A stretch of 33,464 nt of DNA. It comes from Desulfobacteraceae bacterium (GTDB lineage Bacteria; Desulfobacterota; Desulfobacteria; Desulfobacterales; Desulfobacteraceae). Location of the stretch: the NCBI GenBank assembly GCA_024226935.1, contig JAAELK010000363.1, forward strand, positions 1 to 33,464, written 5' to 3'. The translations under genes were made by a program, and so were the position numbers. This document shows, one piece after another, positions 16,281 through 23,605 of this stretch. Position 1 is the first letter of the stretch; each line of letters starts with the position of its first letter. Under the pieces are notes generated by a model, which saw only the letters and a program-made list of their open reading frames with translations, ran no database searches and was not told the origin of the DNA.

Positions 16281-16322
16281 CCCGCTGGTTTAACAAAATA
16301 TTAATTAGGAGGGTTGAACCAT

Positions 16323-17204
16323 TCAAGACCCACCAGCAAGATTAATAAATTTAACAGGATTATTACCAAAATATCGCTTGAATTCCCGGCTAAACTGAGT
16401 AGCGCTTTCATAACCCACCCGGGTTGCTGCCTCATTAACCCTGATCCCTTGTTCGGTCAACAAAGCCCTGGCCTTATTGAGCCTCACTTTCTTCAAATAC
16501 TGAATGGGAGAAGAAGCGGTTACATCTTTAAAGGCACGATGGAATGCAGATGGACTCATATTAACCATGGAAGCCAGATTTTCAACATCCATGACCTCCC
16601 TGTAATTTCCGTGGATATTCTTGAGAGCCTTATCAACTTTAGACAAATTTGTGTTCTTCATGGCAAGGGCATAAAGAGATGCGGCATTTTCCCCGCAGAT
16701 AATTCTGAAGAGCAATTCCTGAACAATTCCCCGACCAATCACCCGGGCTTCGACCGGAGATAAAAGTGCAGAAAGCAGCCGAACTGCTGAATTTTTTATT
16801 TCCGAAGTTGTGTGGGCCAGAAAAAGGCCCTGATGCCTTGAATTCTGCCTGGACAAAACATGTTTAAGCTGGTCACCGGTCTGCTCTATGATTTTCTTGA
16901 GTAGACTTAAATCAATATCTATCATGAGTGAAAGCAAGGGTTTTTCCTGGGTGGCATGGGTTTCACATTCAGCCGGCAGGGGTACAGAAAGCACCAAATA
17001 TGTATCAGGATCATAGTTATAAATCTTATCATCCAAAAATACTTTTTTTGACCCCTGGCCGATAATAAATACCCCCTGCTCATAACAAAGTGGCTGGCGG
17101 GGCTGATATTGTGAAGCTTTAAAAATTTTTACACCGGAAACCAATGTTTCATTAATACCTTCTTTTTTTGCAAGTCTATCCATTAAATTAATAATTTTAC
17201 TCAT
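16323..17204 (-). CDS. yqhC: AraC-family transcriptional regulator, YqhC-like
   Basis: DNA-binding activator of 293 aa. The N-terminal AraC_N cupin-type domain (about residues 25-165) contains DPDTYLVLSVPLPAECETHA, very close to the YqhC block of E. coli. Two C-terminal helix-turn-helix motifs cover about 195-290 (NLASMVNMSPSAFHRAFK and the AATRVGYESATQFSREFKR region). In E. coli YqhC activates yqhD in response to toxic aldehydes such as glyoxal; the divergent yqhD here supports the same role. Start ATG 17204 is preferred over 17222 because AAGGAGGAG (17208-17216) precedes it by a few nt and would lie inside the longer version. Confidence 0.88.
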   Translation of the reverse strand: MSKIINLMDRLAKKEGINETLVSGVKIFKASQYQPRQPLCYEQGVFIIGQGSKKVFLDDKIYNYDPDTYLVLSVPLPAECETHATQEKPLLSLMIDIDLSLLKKIIEQTGDQLKHVLSRQNSRHQGLFLAHTTSEIKNSAVRLLSALLSPVEARVIGRGIVQELLFRIICGENAASLYALAMKNTNLSKVDKALKNIHGNYREVMDVENLASMVNMSPSAFHRAFKDVTASSPIQYLKKVRLNKARALLTEQGIRVNEAATRVGYESATQFSREFKRYFGNNPVKFINLAGGS

Positions 17205-17284
17205 TTTCTCCTCCTTGATCATAACCAGAAAAGTTTACCACAAATAAATTAAAACCATAATGATTTTTTATTTAAAAAAGCAGG

Positions 17285-17303
17285 AATAGGCAAGAAATAG
17301 GCA
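17285..17303 (+). promoter_or_regulatory. Direct-repeat operator candidate for YqhC
   Basis: AATAGGCA occurs twice (17285-17292 and 17296-17303) exactly 11 bp apart, one helical turn, as expected for the two half-sites of an AraC-type activator. It lies just upstream of where the yqhD -35 would be (about 17316). Confidence 0.5.
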
Positions 17304-17315
17304 GGATTATCTATT

Positions 17316-17344
17316 CCATCTAAATCAAATTGATTTAATATAAT
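17316..17344 (+). promoter_or_regulatory. yqhD promoter (activator-dependent type)
   Basis: Perfect -10 TATAAT (17339-17344) with no recognisable -35 at 17 bp (CCATCT-like). A strong -10 with a poor -35 next to activator repeats is the pattern of an AraC-dependent promoter. Confidence 0.5.
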
Positions 17345-17381
17345 ATGTATTAATCAAATACTTTTTAAGGAGAAAAATACA

Positions 17382-18548
17382 ATGCTTAATTTTAATTATT
17401 ATAATCCCACACATATCGTCTTTGGAAAAGACCGCCTGGCAGAACTTGATAATCTTGTTCCAAAAAATATCAAGGTTCTTATCCTTTATGGAGGCGGAAG
17501 CGTTAAAAAATTTAAAACCCTTGAAAAGGTTATTAAGTCTTTGCCGGGAAGAAAAATTGTAGAGTTCGGAGGGATTGAAGTCAATCCCCAATATACAACC
17601 CTTTTAAAAGCCATTAAGATTGTCAAAAATGAAAAAATTGATTTTCTCCTGGCCGTGGGTGGAGGGTCCGTGATGGATGGAACAAAATTTATATCCCTTG
17701 CATCCCATTATGAAGGAGACCCAAAAGACCTTTTAGCCCGGGATTTTCAACCCGTCCCAGTCAAAAAAGCCCTTCCCATCGGAACAGTGGTAACATTGCC
17801 TGCAACTGGATCGGAAATGAATTCAGGAGCAGTAATAAGCAACGACGGCAGCAAATTTCCGGTCTTCAGCCCCCTTGCCTTCCCCAAATTTTCGATCCTG
17901 GACCCGACACTCACTTACACCCTTCCTGCCATTCAGGTTGCAAACGGCATCGTTGACACTTTTATCCATACTATAGAACAATATGTCACCTATCCGGAAG
18001 AAGGTCGTTTCCAAGACCGAACCGCCGAAGGAATTCTTAAGACTCTTATCGAAATAGGCAAAAAAACCATCGATAATCCAAGGGACTATGATGCCAGAGC
18101 CAACCTGGTATGGTGTGCCACCAATGGGCTAAACGGACTTATCGGCGCCGGTGTACCCCAGGACTGGACCACCCATATGATTGGTCACGAACTAACAGCC
18201 ATGTTCGGAATTGACCATGGGCAAACCCTGGCCATCCTGCAACCTTCCATCTGGACTGTTAGAAAAGAGCAAAAATGGAAAAAACTATTACAATATGCCC
18301 AACGCGTCTGGGACATCACAAAAGGAGATGAAGAAAGCCGTATTGATGAAGCCATTAAAAAAACCCGTGAATTTTTCCAGGAGCTTGGCATTAATACAAA
18401 CCTAGGTTCCTATGGTGTCACCCATGATAAGATCGATGATATTATCAAAGCCTTGGACAATCAAGGATTAACTGCCTTATCTGAAACAAGGGATCTTTCT
18501 CTGGAAATCAGCCGAAAAATTCTTGAAGATGCCATGGATATTAAATAA
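17382..18548 (+). CDS. yqhD: Iron-type alcohol dehydrogenase / aldehyde reductase, YqhD-like
   Basis: Cytoplasmic NAD(P)H-dependent alcohol dehydrogenase of the Fe-ADH superfamily, likely reducing short-chain or toxic aldehydes. Its 388 aa align with E. coli YqhD throughout. Cofactor motif: AVGGGSVMDGTKF (residues 91-103). Metal ligands are D192, H196, H265 and H279, each shifted by two from the E. coli positions. Other blocks: YGGGSVKK, TLPATGSEMNSGAVIS, GLIGAGVPQDWTTHMIGHEL. A GGAG site precedes the ATG. It is divergent from the yqhC regulator, whose candidate half-sites lie in the shared 177-bp gap. NADH-dependent butanol dehydrogenases (BdhA) are close relatives, so cofactor preference is open. 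Confidence 0.93.
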   Translation: MLNFNYYNPTHIVFGKDRLAELDNLVPKNIKVLILYGGGSVKKFKTLEKVIKSLPGRKIVEFGGIEVNPQYTTLLKAIKIVKNEKIDFLLAVGGGSVMDGTKFISLASHYEGDPKDLLARDFQPVPVKKALPIGTVVTLPATGSEMNSGAVISNDGSKFPVFSPLAFPKFSILDPTLTYTLPAIQVANGIVDTFIHTIEQYVTYPEEGRFQDRTAEGILKTLIEIGKKTIDNPRDYDARANLVWCATNGLNGLIGAGVPQDWTTHMIGHELTAMFGIDHGQTLAILQPSIWTVRKEQKWKKLLQYAQRVWDITKGDEESRIDEAIKKTREFFQELGINTNLGSYGVTHDKIDDIIKALDNQGLTALSETRDLSLEISRKILEDAMDIK

Positions 18549-18716
18549 GGATACCAATCAAGATTTAAACCCCGAACAGCATTTCAAATTTAAAGAAAAT
18601 AGAGAAAATTATAATAATAAAAGTCAATTATTACTAAGGGTTAAATGAGTTATTAACACTCTTTTTTCAAAACATATCCGATAAAAAGTTTCGGATGATA
18701 AAAAAACCAAATAATT

Positions 18717-18739
18717 ACAATAGATTAACAATCTATTGT
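18717..18739. repeat. 10-bp perfect inverted repeat
   Basis: ACAATAGATT (18717-18726), AAC, AATCTATTGT (18730-18739), followed by a third partial copy CAATAGAT (18744-18751). It borders origin-like copy A and is not present in copy B. It looks like a protein-binding dyad. Confidence 0.5.
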
Positions 18740-18744
18740 CCAAC

Positions 18745-18970
18745 AATAGATAAAATGTTCAAAACTTTATGGGTTTTGAACATTTTAAATAAAGGGTCGA
18801 TAACTATTCTTTTATATACAGAATACAAACTTGATTTTACTAATAACTTTTTAAAAGTTTGGCTATAATTTCAATTATTTAAAAAGTTATGAACATTTGA
18901 ACACGGCTTATTATTATTGTTATCTTTATTTATTTAATTAATATAACTACCTTTATTTAATAAATGACAA
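18745..18970 (+). repeat. Origin-like element, copy A
   Basis: Non-coding AT-rich element that reappears inverted at 28080-28318. It contains three copies of GTTWTRAACATTT: inverted at 18753-18765, direct at 18773-18785 and direct at 18886-18898. The first two form a perfect 14-bp inverted repeat (18752-18765 and 18773-18786) with a 7-nt spacer. Between sites 2 and 3 lies ATACAAACTTGATTTT (18823-18838). After site 3 come TTA trinucleotide repeats (18907-18923) and an AT-only tract. Spacing from site 2 to site 3 is 113 bp, identical to copy B. The core TTWTRAACA is one base from the DnaA-box consensus TTWTNCACA. It could be a replication-origin subregion or a regulator site cluster. No gene is seen in 18549-19041. 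Confidence 0.75.
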
Positions 18971-19041
18971 TCATAGAAAAATTTAACCTTAAATATTAAA
19001 AATTGATTTTTTTATTTTTCGATAAAATAAAAAAGATAAAT

Positions 19042-19270
19042 CAAGAAGGTTATATCTTTGATGAACATACCACCATAAACGAAGGATATGGTCGAATTAA
19101 GACACGTAAATAGATTATGAATAGGAATTCACTGGCGAATTAAAAATTCGGTACTCTGGGTATTGGATATTGTATTCCGGGAAAATGAAAGCAAAATAAG
19201 AAAAGAATCCGCACCGAAGAATTTTGCAGCCATAGGACACATTGCTTTAACTCTATTTCGCCGGAATTAA
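19042..19270 (+). pseudogene. Remnant of an ISAs1-family transposase
   Basis: Two plus-strand frames match consecutive conserved parts of ISAs1-type DDE transposases. The first (19042-19110) reads QEGYIFDEHTTINEGYGRIKTRK, resembling the FDEHTT...HGRIETR block, and ends at TAG. The second, in another frame (19121-19267), reads HWRIKNSVLWVLDIVFRENE then SKIRKESAPKNFAAIGHIAL, matching the C-terminal HWxIENxxHWvLDVxFrEDxSRIRKxxAPxNxAxxRxIALNLL block, and ends at TAA 19270. The segment that should join them is deleted and the N-terminal two thirds are missing. No flanking inverted repeats were found. Inactive. Confidence 0.75.
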
Positions 19271-19633
19271 ATTTCTTTAATATTATCGTTTCATAGTCAT
19301 CCGGTTTATTTTTGGAGTTTCGATATTTTAAACTTGTTTGTCGCATTGAAAGAAGTTTTGTGTGATACACTATCTCCAATTGCCGTGCCCACAGTAGCAG
19401 GAAGGAACCCAAGACTTTCCTTTGTTAATTTGAATGTCCAATCTCTATCTTTAGCATGGGTTTTTATGCCTTGAATGGTTTTAGCCATCTGTTTACGTGC
19501 AGCAGTCACAACACTAATAGCAATTTTTGCGTCTTCTTGTTCAGAAAGGGCTTTGACAGAAGTTAATGAATCTTTGGATATTCGTTGGGTTAGCATTCTT
19601 TGGCGCCCAGCAATATTTACCACCTTAATATTG

Positions 19634-19660
19634 TGACCAAAATGACCAAAATGATCAAAA
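19634..19660 (+). repeat. Three tandem 9-bp repeats upstream of dcuB
   Basis: TGACCAAAA (19634-19642), TGACCAAAA (19643-19651), TGATCAAAA (19652-19660). They lie about 100 bp upstream of the dcuB ATG and 30 bp upstream of its candidate -35. They could be response-regulator sites, or only a trace of the HFG repeats encoded by the antisense chemoreceptor remnant. Confidence 0.6.
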
Positions 19661-19689
19661 AAAATAAAAAAATCTTTAATTTCAGAAAC

Positions 19690-19718
19690 TTTACAATATT
19701 TAAATGATTCTCTAATCT
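19690..19718 (+). promoter_or_regulatory. Possible dcuB promoter
   Basis: TTTACA (19690-19695), 17-bp spacer, TAATCT (19713-19718), 40 bp upstream of the dcuB start. Moderate match only. Confidence 0.35.
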
Positions 19719-19757
19719 CTTTTTAAATACAATAAATAAAGTAAAGGAAAATTAAAG

Positions 19758-21083
19758 ATGTTGTATATCCAGTTTTTATTTCTATTATTAATGCTTTATC
19801 TTGGTAGCAAATATGGAGGCATTGGCCTTGGGGTTATTTCCGGTATTGGGCTTACCATTGAAGTTTTTGTTTTCCATATGCCACCTACATCCCCACCCAT
19901 TACGGTTATGCTGATTATTATGGCTGTAGTAACCTGTGCCTCTATCCTGGATGCCGCAGGGGGATTGAAATATATGCTGCAAATAGCAGAAAAGCTACTT
20001 CGTTCCAATCCTAAAAGGATTTCTTTACTCGGACCCTTAGTTACCTATGGTATGACATTCATGCTTGGAACAGGTCATGCCGTTTATTCGGTTATGCCCA
20101 TTATAGGTGACGTTGCCCTTAAAAATAAAATTCGACCGGAACGACCCATGGCTGCTTCTTCCGTTGCGGCCCAGATGGGTGTCATAGCCAGTCCTATTTC
20201 TGCAGCAGTAGTTTATTATCTATCCCAATGGTCAAAAATTAATACCAGTATTACTTTGTTTTCCATTCTCAGTGTAACTATCCCCGCAACCCTTATAGGC
20301 GTCATTATCATGTCCCTTTATAGTATGCGTCGAGGAGTAGAACTAGAGGATGATCCCGAATATCAAAGACGGATGAAAGATCCCACCTGGCGTAAAAAAA
20401 TTGAAGAAACAATCAGTACAACATTGAATGAAACACTACCCAAGAAAGCACGTCACTCGGTTATATTGTTTGCCCTGGCCCTGATTACCATTGTTATAAT
20501 TGCCATGTTTCCTGAAATAAGAACCTTCTCCGGTAATGAAAAAGCCATTAATATGTCTGTGATCATCCAGATGATAATGTTGGCCTTTGGCGGGTTGATT
20601 CTTTTGGTTACCAAAACAGATTCTTCCAAAGTTCCAGAAAGCGTGGTTTTTAAATCCGGTATGGTTGCTGCCATTGCTATCTTCGGTATTGCCTGGATGA
20701 GCGATACCTACTTTACTTTTGCTCTTCCAAGTTTTAAAGCCGGCATTGTTCAAATGGTACATCTTTACCCCTGGACTTTTGCTCTTGCCATGTTTACCGT
20801 GTCAGTAATGGTAAACAGTCAAGCTGTAACATGTAGGATGATGCTACCGCTGGCGATTGGTATGGGGCTTTCACCGGCTCTTGTGATTGGCATCATGCCC
20901 GCCTGTTATGGTTATTTCTTTATCCCCAACTATCCTTCTGATATTGCCACCTGTACCTTTGATATTTCCGGGACAACTAAAATTGGAAAATATTATTTTA
21001 ATCACAGTTTCATGATGCCTGGATTAATTGGAGTTATAGTTGCTTGTTGTGTGGGAAGCAGTTTAGCCCAAATTTTTATCTAA
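19758..21083 (+). CDS. dcuB: Anaerobic C4-dicarboxylate transporter (DcuB-like)
   Basis: Inner-membrane antiporter for C4-dicarboxylates (fumarate, malate, aspartate in; succinate out) of the DcuA/DcuB family. 441 aa with about 10 to 12 helices. Conserved blocks match E. coli DcuB: LQIAEKLLRSNPKRIS, GTGHAVYSVMPIIGDVALKN, KIRPERPMAASSVAAQMGVI, SRFFKSGM-type (VVFKSGMVAAIAIFGIAWM), ACYGYFFIPNYPSDIAT and the FNHSFMMPGLIGV end. Cytoplasmic loop at 200-245 is charged. AAAGGA precedes ATG. The convergent dcuS-dcuR pair downstream makes control by that system likely. DcuA is the alternative; the regulatory partner favours DcuB. Confidence 0.92.
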   Translation: MLYIQFLFLLLMLYLGSKYGGIGLGVISGIGLTIEVFVFHMPPTSPPITVMLIIMAVVTCASILDAAGGLKYMLQIAEKLLRSNPKRISLLGPLVTYGMTFMLGTGHAVYSVMPIIGDVALKNKIRPERPMAASSVAAQMGVIASPISAAVVYYLSQWSKINTSITLFSILSVTIPATLIGVIIMSLYSMRRGVELEDDPEYQRRMKDPTWRKKIEETISTTLNETLPKKARHSVILFALALITIVIIAMFPEIRTFSGNEKAINMSVIIQMIMLAFGGLILLVTKTDSSKVPESVVFKSGMVAAIAIFGIAWMSDTYFTFALPSFKAGIVQMVHLYPWTFALAMFTVSVMVNSQAVTCRMMLPLAIGMGLSPALVIGIMPACYGYFFIPNYPSDIATCTFDISGTTKIGKYYFNHSFMMPGLIGVIVACCVGSSLAQIFI

Positions 21084-21120
21084 ACGATAGTTAAAACCGG
21101 ATTTACCAAAGCAGTAAAAA

Positions 21121-21152
21121 CTAAACCATTAAAAGATCTTTTAATGGTTTAG
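21121..21152. terminator. Bidirectional terminator between dcuB and dcuR (32-bp perfect palindrome)
   Basis: CTAAACCATTAAAAGA (21121-21136) is immediately followed by its exact reverse complement (21137-21152). On the minus strand the stem is followed by TTTTTAC, making a reasonable terminator for dcuR. On the plus strand it lies 37 bp after the dcuB stop with a weaker T-rich tail. Confidence 0.75.
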
Positions 21153-21155
21153 TCT

Positions 21156-21860
21156 TCATCCTATTTTATCATGAATTATTTGTGGAAAATATCGACGTTC
21201 AGGTCTACCAACACTGCCGTAAATTACATCTGGTTTTAATTCTCCGATGGTAATCATATATTCCAGATACCGTCGGGCTGTAGAACGACTTACTCCAATT
21301 TTTTTTCCTACTTCTTCTGCACTCATGCTCTTTGATTTTTCTTTCTTAAATGCCTGTTGGACCTTACCCAAGGTGAGTATATCAATGCCCTTAGGAACAT
21401 TATCTGTCTGAATAATAGAAGATGTCTGGAAGGGATGTAACCCATCGATATCATATTGTTCCAATGTATTTGCCTGCTGTAACTGCCCATGGTAATGAAG
21501 AAAACGAGTTAATGTCTGTTCAAAACGGGAAAAAACAACAGGTTTAATCAGATAATCAAAGGCACCGGCTCTCATCGCCTGTTGTACATCTTTTACATGC
21601 CTGGCTGCTGTAATCAAGATTACATCAATGGCTTGTCCCTTACCACGTAATTGATGGAGAATATCCATTCCGTTTCCATCGGGCATATATAGATCCAATA
21701 ACAACAAATCAGGCGCCAATAACTTTATCAGTTCCAGGGCTTCATTAAAGTTCTGGGCAATACCTACTATCTCGAATCCGGCAATTTTTTCAACAAAGAA
21801 CCTATGCATTTGTGCAATCCGGTTATCATCTTCAATAATTAATACGCGTATGGCGTTCAT
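21156..21860 (-). CDS. dcuR: Response regulator of C4-dicarboxylate two-component system (DcuR/CitB type)
   Basis: Receiver domain (residues 1-125) with acidic pocket EDD (10-12), phospho-acceptor D56 in LLLLDLYMPDG, ITAAR and the LIKPVVFSRF lysine motif. A linker and a C-terminal helix-turn-helix (SAEEVGKKIGVSRSTARRYL) follow, the CitB/DcuR layout. Length is 234 aa. The start was set at ATG 21860 (MNAIRVLIIEDD) because AAGGATAAT precedes it and the longer frame adds a non-homologous tail inside dcuS. It begins 1 nt after the dcuS stop. Likely activates dcuB and fumarate-respiration genes. Confidence 0.9.
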   Translation of the reverse strand: MNAIRVLIIEDDNRIAQMHRFFVEKIAGFEIVGIAQNFNEALELIKLLAPDLLLLDLYMPDGNGMDILHQLRGKGQAIDVILITAARHVKDVQQAMRAGAFDYLIKPVVFSRFEQTLTRFLHYHGQLQQANTLEQYDIDGLHPFQTSSIIQTDNVPKGIDILTLGKVQQAFKKEKSKSMSAEEVGKKIGVSRSTARRYLEYMITIGELKPDVIYGSVGRPERRYFPQIIHDKIG

Positions 21861-21861
21861 A

Positions 21862-23517
21862 TTATCCTTTTTTGAATGGATGCTTCGGGAGACTAAGGGT
21901 AAATAATGCGCCCCCCAGATCACCCGTTGATATAGCTAAATGACCATTTAAATCTGCCACGTATCGATTCACCAGATAAAGACCTATTCCATGAAAATCT
22001 CCCTGGGGACCATTATTCTTTTTGCTGGAATAGCCCTTGGTAAAAATTTTTTTCTGCAATGCAATGGATACACCGGGGCCGGAATCTTCAATTTCAAAAA
22101 TCAAATCATAACCAATATCGGTCATAAAAAGCTGGATACGGGGAAGACGTTTTTGTTGGTAGTTAATTGCAGCTTCAAGTGCATTATCCAGAAGATTGCC
22201 CAGAATAGTCACCAATTTCTCTTTGTTATAATCTGCCGGGATTTTTTCCATGGTACTGTCAGTATTGAACTGGAAATTTACCTTCATTTCCAATGACCTA
22301 TTATATTTACCCATGATGATAGCTGCAAGTCCTGAATGGGGCACTGCCCTGTTTAAAAATTGAATCAGGCTTTGTAAACCGGAAGATTCCAAAGTTACAA
22401 GCTCAAGGGCTTCTTGATAGTTAGCCATTTGCAGCATACCAGCCAGAGTATGTAGTTTATTTGAATATTCATGGGCCTGTACCCGGAGCATTTCAGAAAA
22501 TTGTCGGGTTTGATGCAACTCTTCTTGAAGTTTATGAAAATCTTCGATACGTCTAAAACTTGCCACTATACCATCTATAGCACCGTCGTATTTGATGGAA
22601 ACACTAGTGAATAAAAAATTTTGCCCGTCTATCTTAACCTCACGAAATAATTCTTTAGAGTCCGGCTGTAAGAGAATTTTAAAATCACTATGGGCAAATA
22701 CATCATCGATACATTTCCCGATCAAGTTTTTATCTGAATCAAAATTGCAAAATTCTAATGCCGCCTGGTTGATCAGACGGATTTTTTTTTCTTTGCTTAC
22801 GGCAATAATTCCGTCCCGGATAGATTGAAAAACAGCTTGACGTTCTACATAAAGAGAAGATATTTCACGAGGTTCCAGACCCAGGGTTTGTTTTTTTATA
22901 TACCTGGCAATTTGGGTTGCTCCCAGTATAACTACGACAAAAAGCATAAAAATAAGAGTTGCAGGTTCCCGTTGATATCCCTTTACTATTTGAGTCACTG
23001 TTTTTTGAAGATATCCCACCGAAATAAATCCTAGAACATCTCCTTTATTATTTAAAACCGGAACAATACTGCGAAGAGATGGTCCCAAGGAACCAATAAC
23101 TTCTGATACATAGGCTTTACCCTGCTCCAGGGCAGGTTGTTCATCACCGCCCATAAAATGTTTACCTACTTTTTCAGGATCAGGATGGGAAAAACGCAAA
23201 CTTTGTTTGTTGGCGATGACCACAAAGGCAGCACCTGTTTTTTTACGGATCTGTTCGGCCAGTTGTTGAATTTTTCCATCCGGGTCCTTATCAACTTGAA
23301 GAACCTCATGGGTAAGAGGCATCATGGCGATTAGATGAGCTATATCCAGGGTTTTTTTACTAATTTGTGCCTTTGAATTATTACCTATAAAACTGATAAA
23401 AATAGCGCCACTTACAAAAAGGGCACCAAACACAATTAAAAACACCAGGATAAACATCTGTCCTTGTAAACTGGTTGGATAAAGTAATGAAAGCAGTCGT
23501 TTAATATATCGGATCAT
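21862..23517 (-). CDS. dcuS: Sensor histidine kinase of C4-dicarboxylate system (DcuS/CitA family)
   Basis: Membrane sensor (551 aa). Transmembrane helix 1 at about 21-45, periplasmic sensor of the CitA/DcuS type at about 46-183 with RFSHPDPEKVGK (108-119) and GSLGPSLRSIVPV (142-154), both blocks near the ligand-binding region of DcuS, then helix 2 at about 187-206. A cytoplasmic PAS domain (about 225-325) follows, then the kinase: phospho-acceptor H349 in RVQAHEYSNKLHTLAG, N-box LGNLLDNALEA, G-box DSGPGV and GIGLYLV. Ligand is probably a C4-dicarboxylate, given neighbouring dcuB; citrate is possible since the family includes CitA. AAGGA is 7 nt before ATG. Forms an operon with dcuR. Confidence 0.9.
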   Translation of the reverse strand: MIRYIKRLLSLLYPTSLQGQMFILVFLIVFGALFVSGAIFISFIGNNSKAQISKKTLDIAHLIAMMPLTHEVLQVDKDPDGKIQQLAEQIRKKTGAAFVVIANKQSLRFSHPDPEKVGKHFMGGDEQPALEQGKAYVSEVIGSLGPSLRSIVPVLNNKGDVLGFISVGYLQKTVTQIVKGYQREPATLIFMLFVVVILGATQIARYIKKQTLGLEPREISSLYVERQAVFQSIRDGIIAVSKEKKIRLINQAALEFCNFDSDKNLIGKCIDDVFAHSDFKILLQPDSKELFREVKIDGQNFLFTSVSIKYDGAIDGIVASFRRIEDFHKLQEELHQTRQFSEMLRVQAHEYSNKLHTLAGMLQMANYQEALELVTLESSGLQSLIQFLNRAVPHSGLAAIIMGKYNRSLEMKVNFQFNTDSTMEKIPADYNKEKLVTILGNLLDNALEAAINYQQKRLPRIQLFMTDIGYDLIFEIEDSGPGVSIALQKKIFTKGYSSKKNNGPQGDFHGIGLYLVNRYVADLNGHLAISTGDLGGALFTLSLPKHPFKKG

Positions 23518-23570
23518 AAAAAGTCCTTAAGGCATCATGGGCCCGGGATTATATAAATAAGGACTTTTTA
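23517..23570. repeat. 13-bp perfect inverted repeat over the dcuS promoter and start
   Basis: TAAAAAGTCCTTA (23517-23529) and TAAGGACTTTTTA (23558-23570) are exact reverse complements separated by 28 bp. On the minus strand, the upstream arm fills the spacer between the dcuS -35 and -10, and the downstream arm contains the AAGGA ribosome-binding site and touches the start codon. The loop holds GGGCCCGGG. Confidence 0.75.
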
Positions 23571-23576
23571 TGTCAC
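23548..23576 (-). promoter_or_regulatory. Promoter of dcuS-dcuR
   Basis: Minus-strand GTGACA (23571-23576), 17-bp spacer, perfect TATAAT (23548-23553). Transcription would begin near 23541, 24 nt before the dcuS ATG, giving a very short leader. Confidence 0.65.
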
Positions 23577-23605
23577 GGTATATGATATTGTAATTAGTAT
23601 TTTTA

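Larger units (their letters stand above)
19306..19722 (-). pseudogene. Remnant of a PilJ-type methyl-accepting chemotaxis protein
   Basis: A minus-strand open frame of 139 codons without a proper start contains VVNIAGRQRMLTQRISKDSL, the signature of the type IV pili methyl-accepting chemotaxis transducer N-terminal (PilJ/NarX-like) domain, followed by a helical stretch (EDAKIAISVVTAARKQMAKT). The membrane segment, HAMP region and signalling domain are all missing, and the last residues before the stop look random. A short protein could start at an internal GTG or ATG near 19623, but no convincing ribosome-binding site was seen apart from AAGGTGG just upstream. Most likely a decayed fragment. 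It overlaps the dcuB promoter region on the other strand. Confidence 0.65.

Noticed and set aside
16314-16763. Plus-strand TTG frame preceded by AGGAGG inside yqhC
   Set aside because: It lies entirely antisense to a well-supported AraC regulator and its product has no domain; the Shine-Dalgarno-like match is likely chance.
19140-19412. 90-codon minus-strand frame
   Set aside because: It is opposite the ISAs1 remnant and partly overlaps the chemoreceptor frame; no motif of its own.
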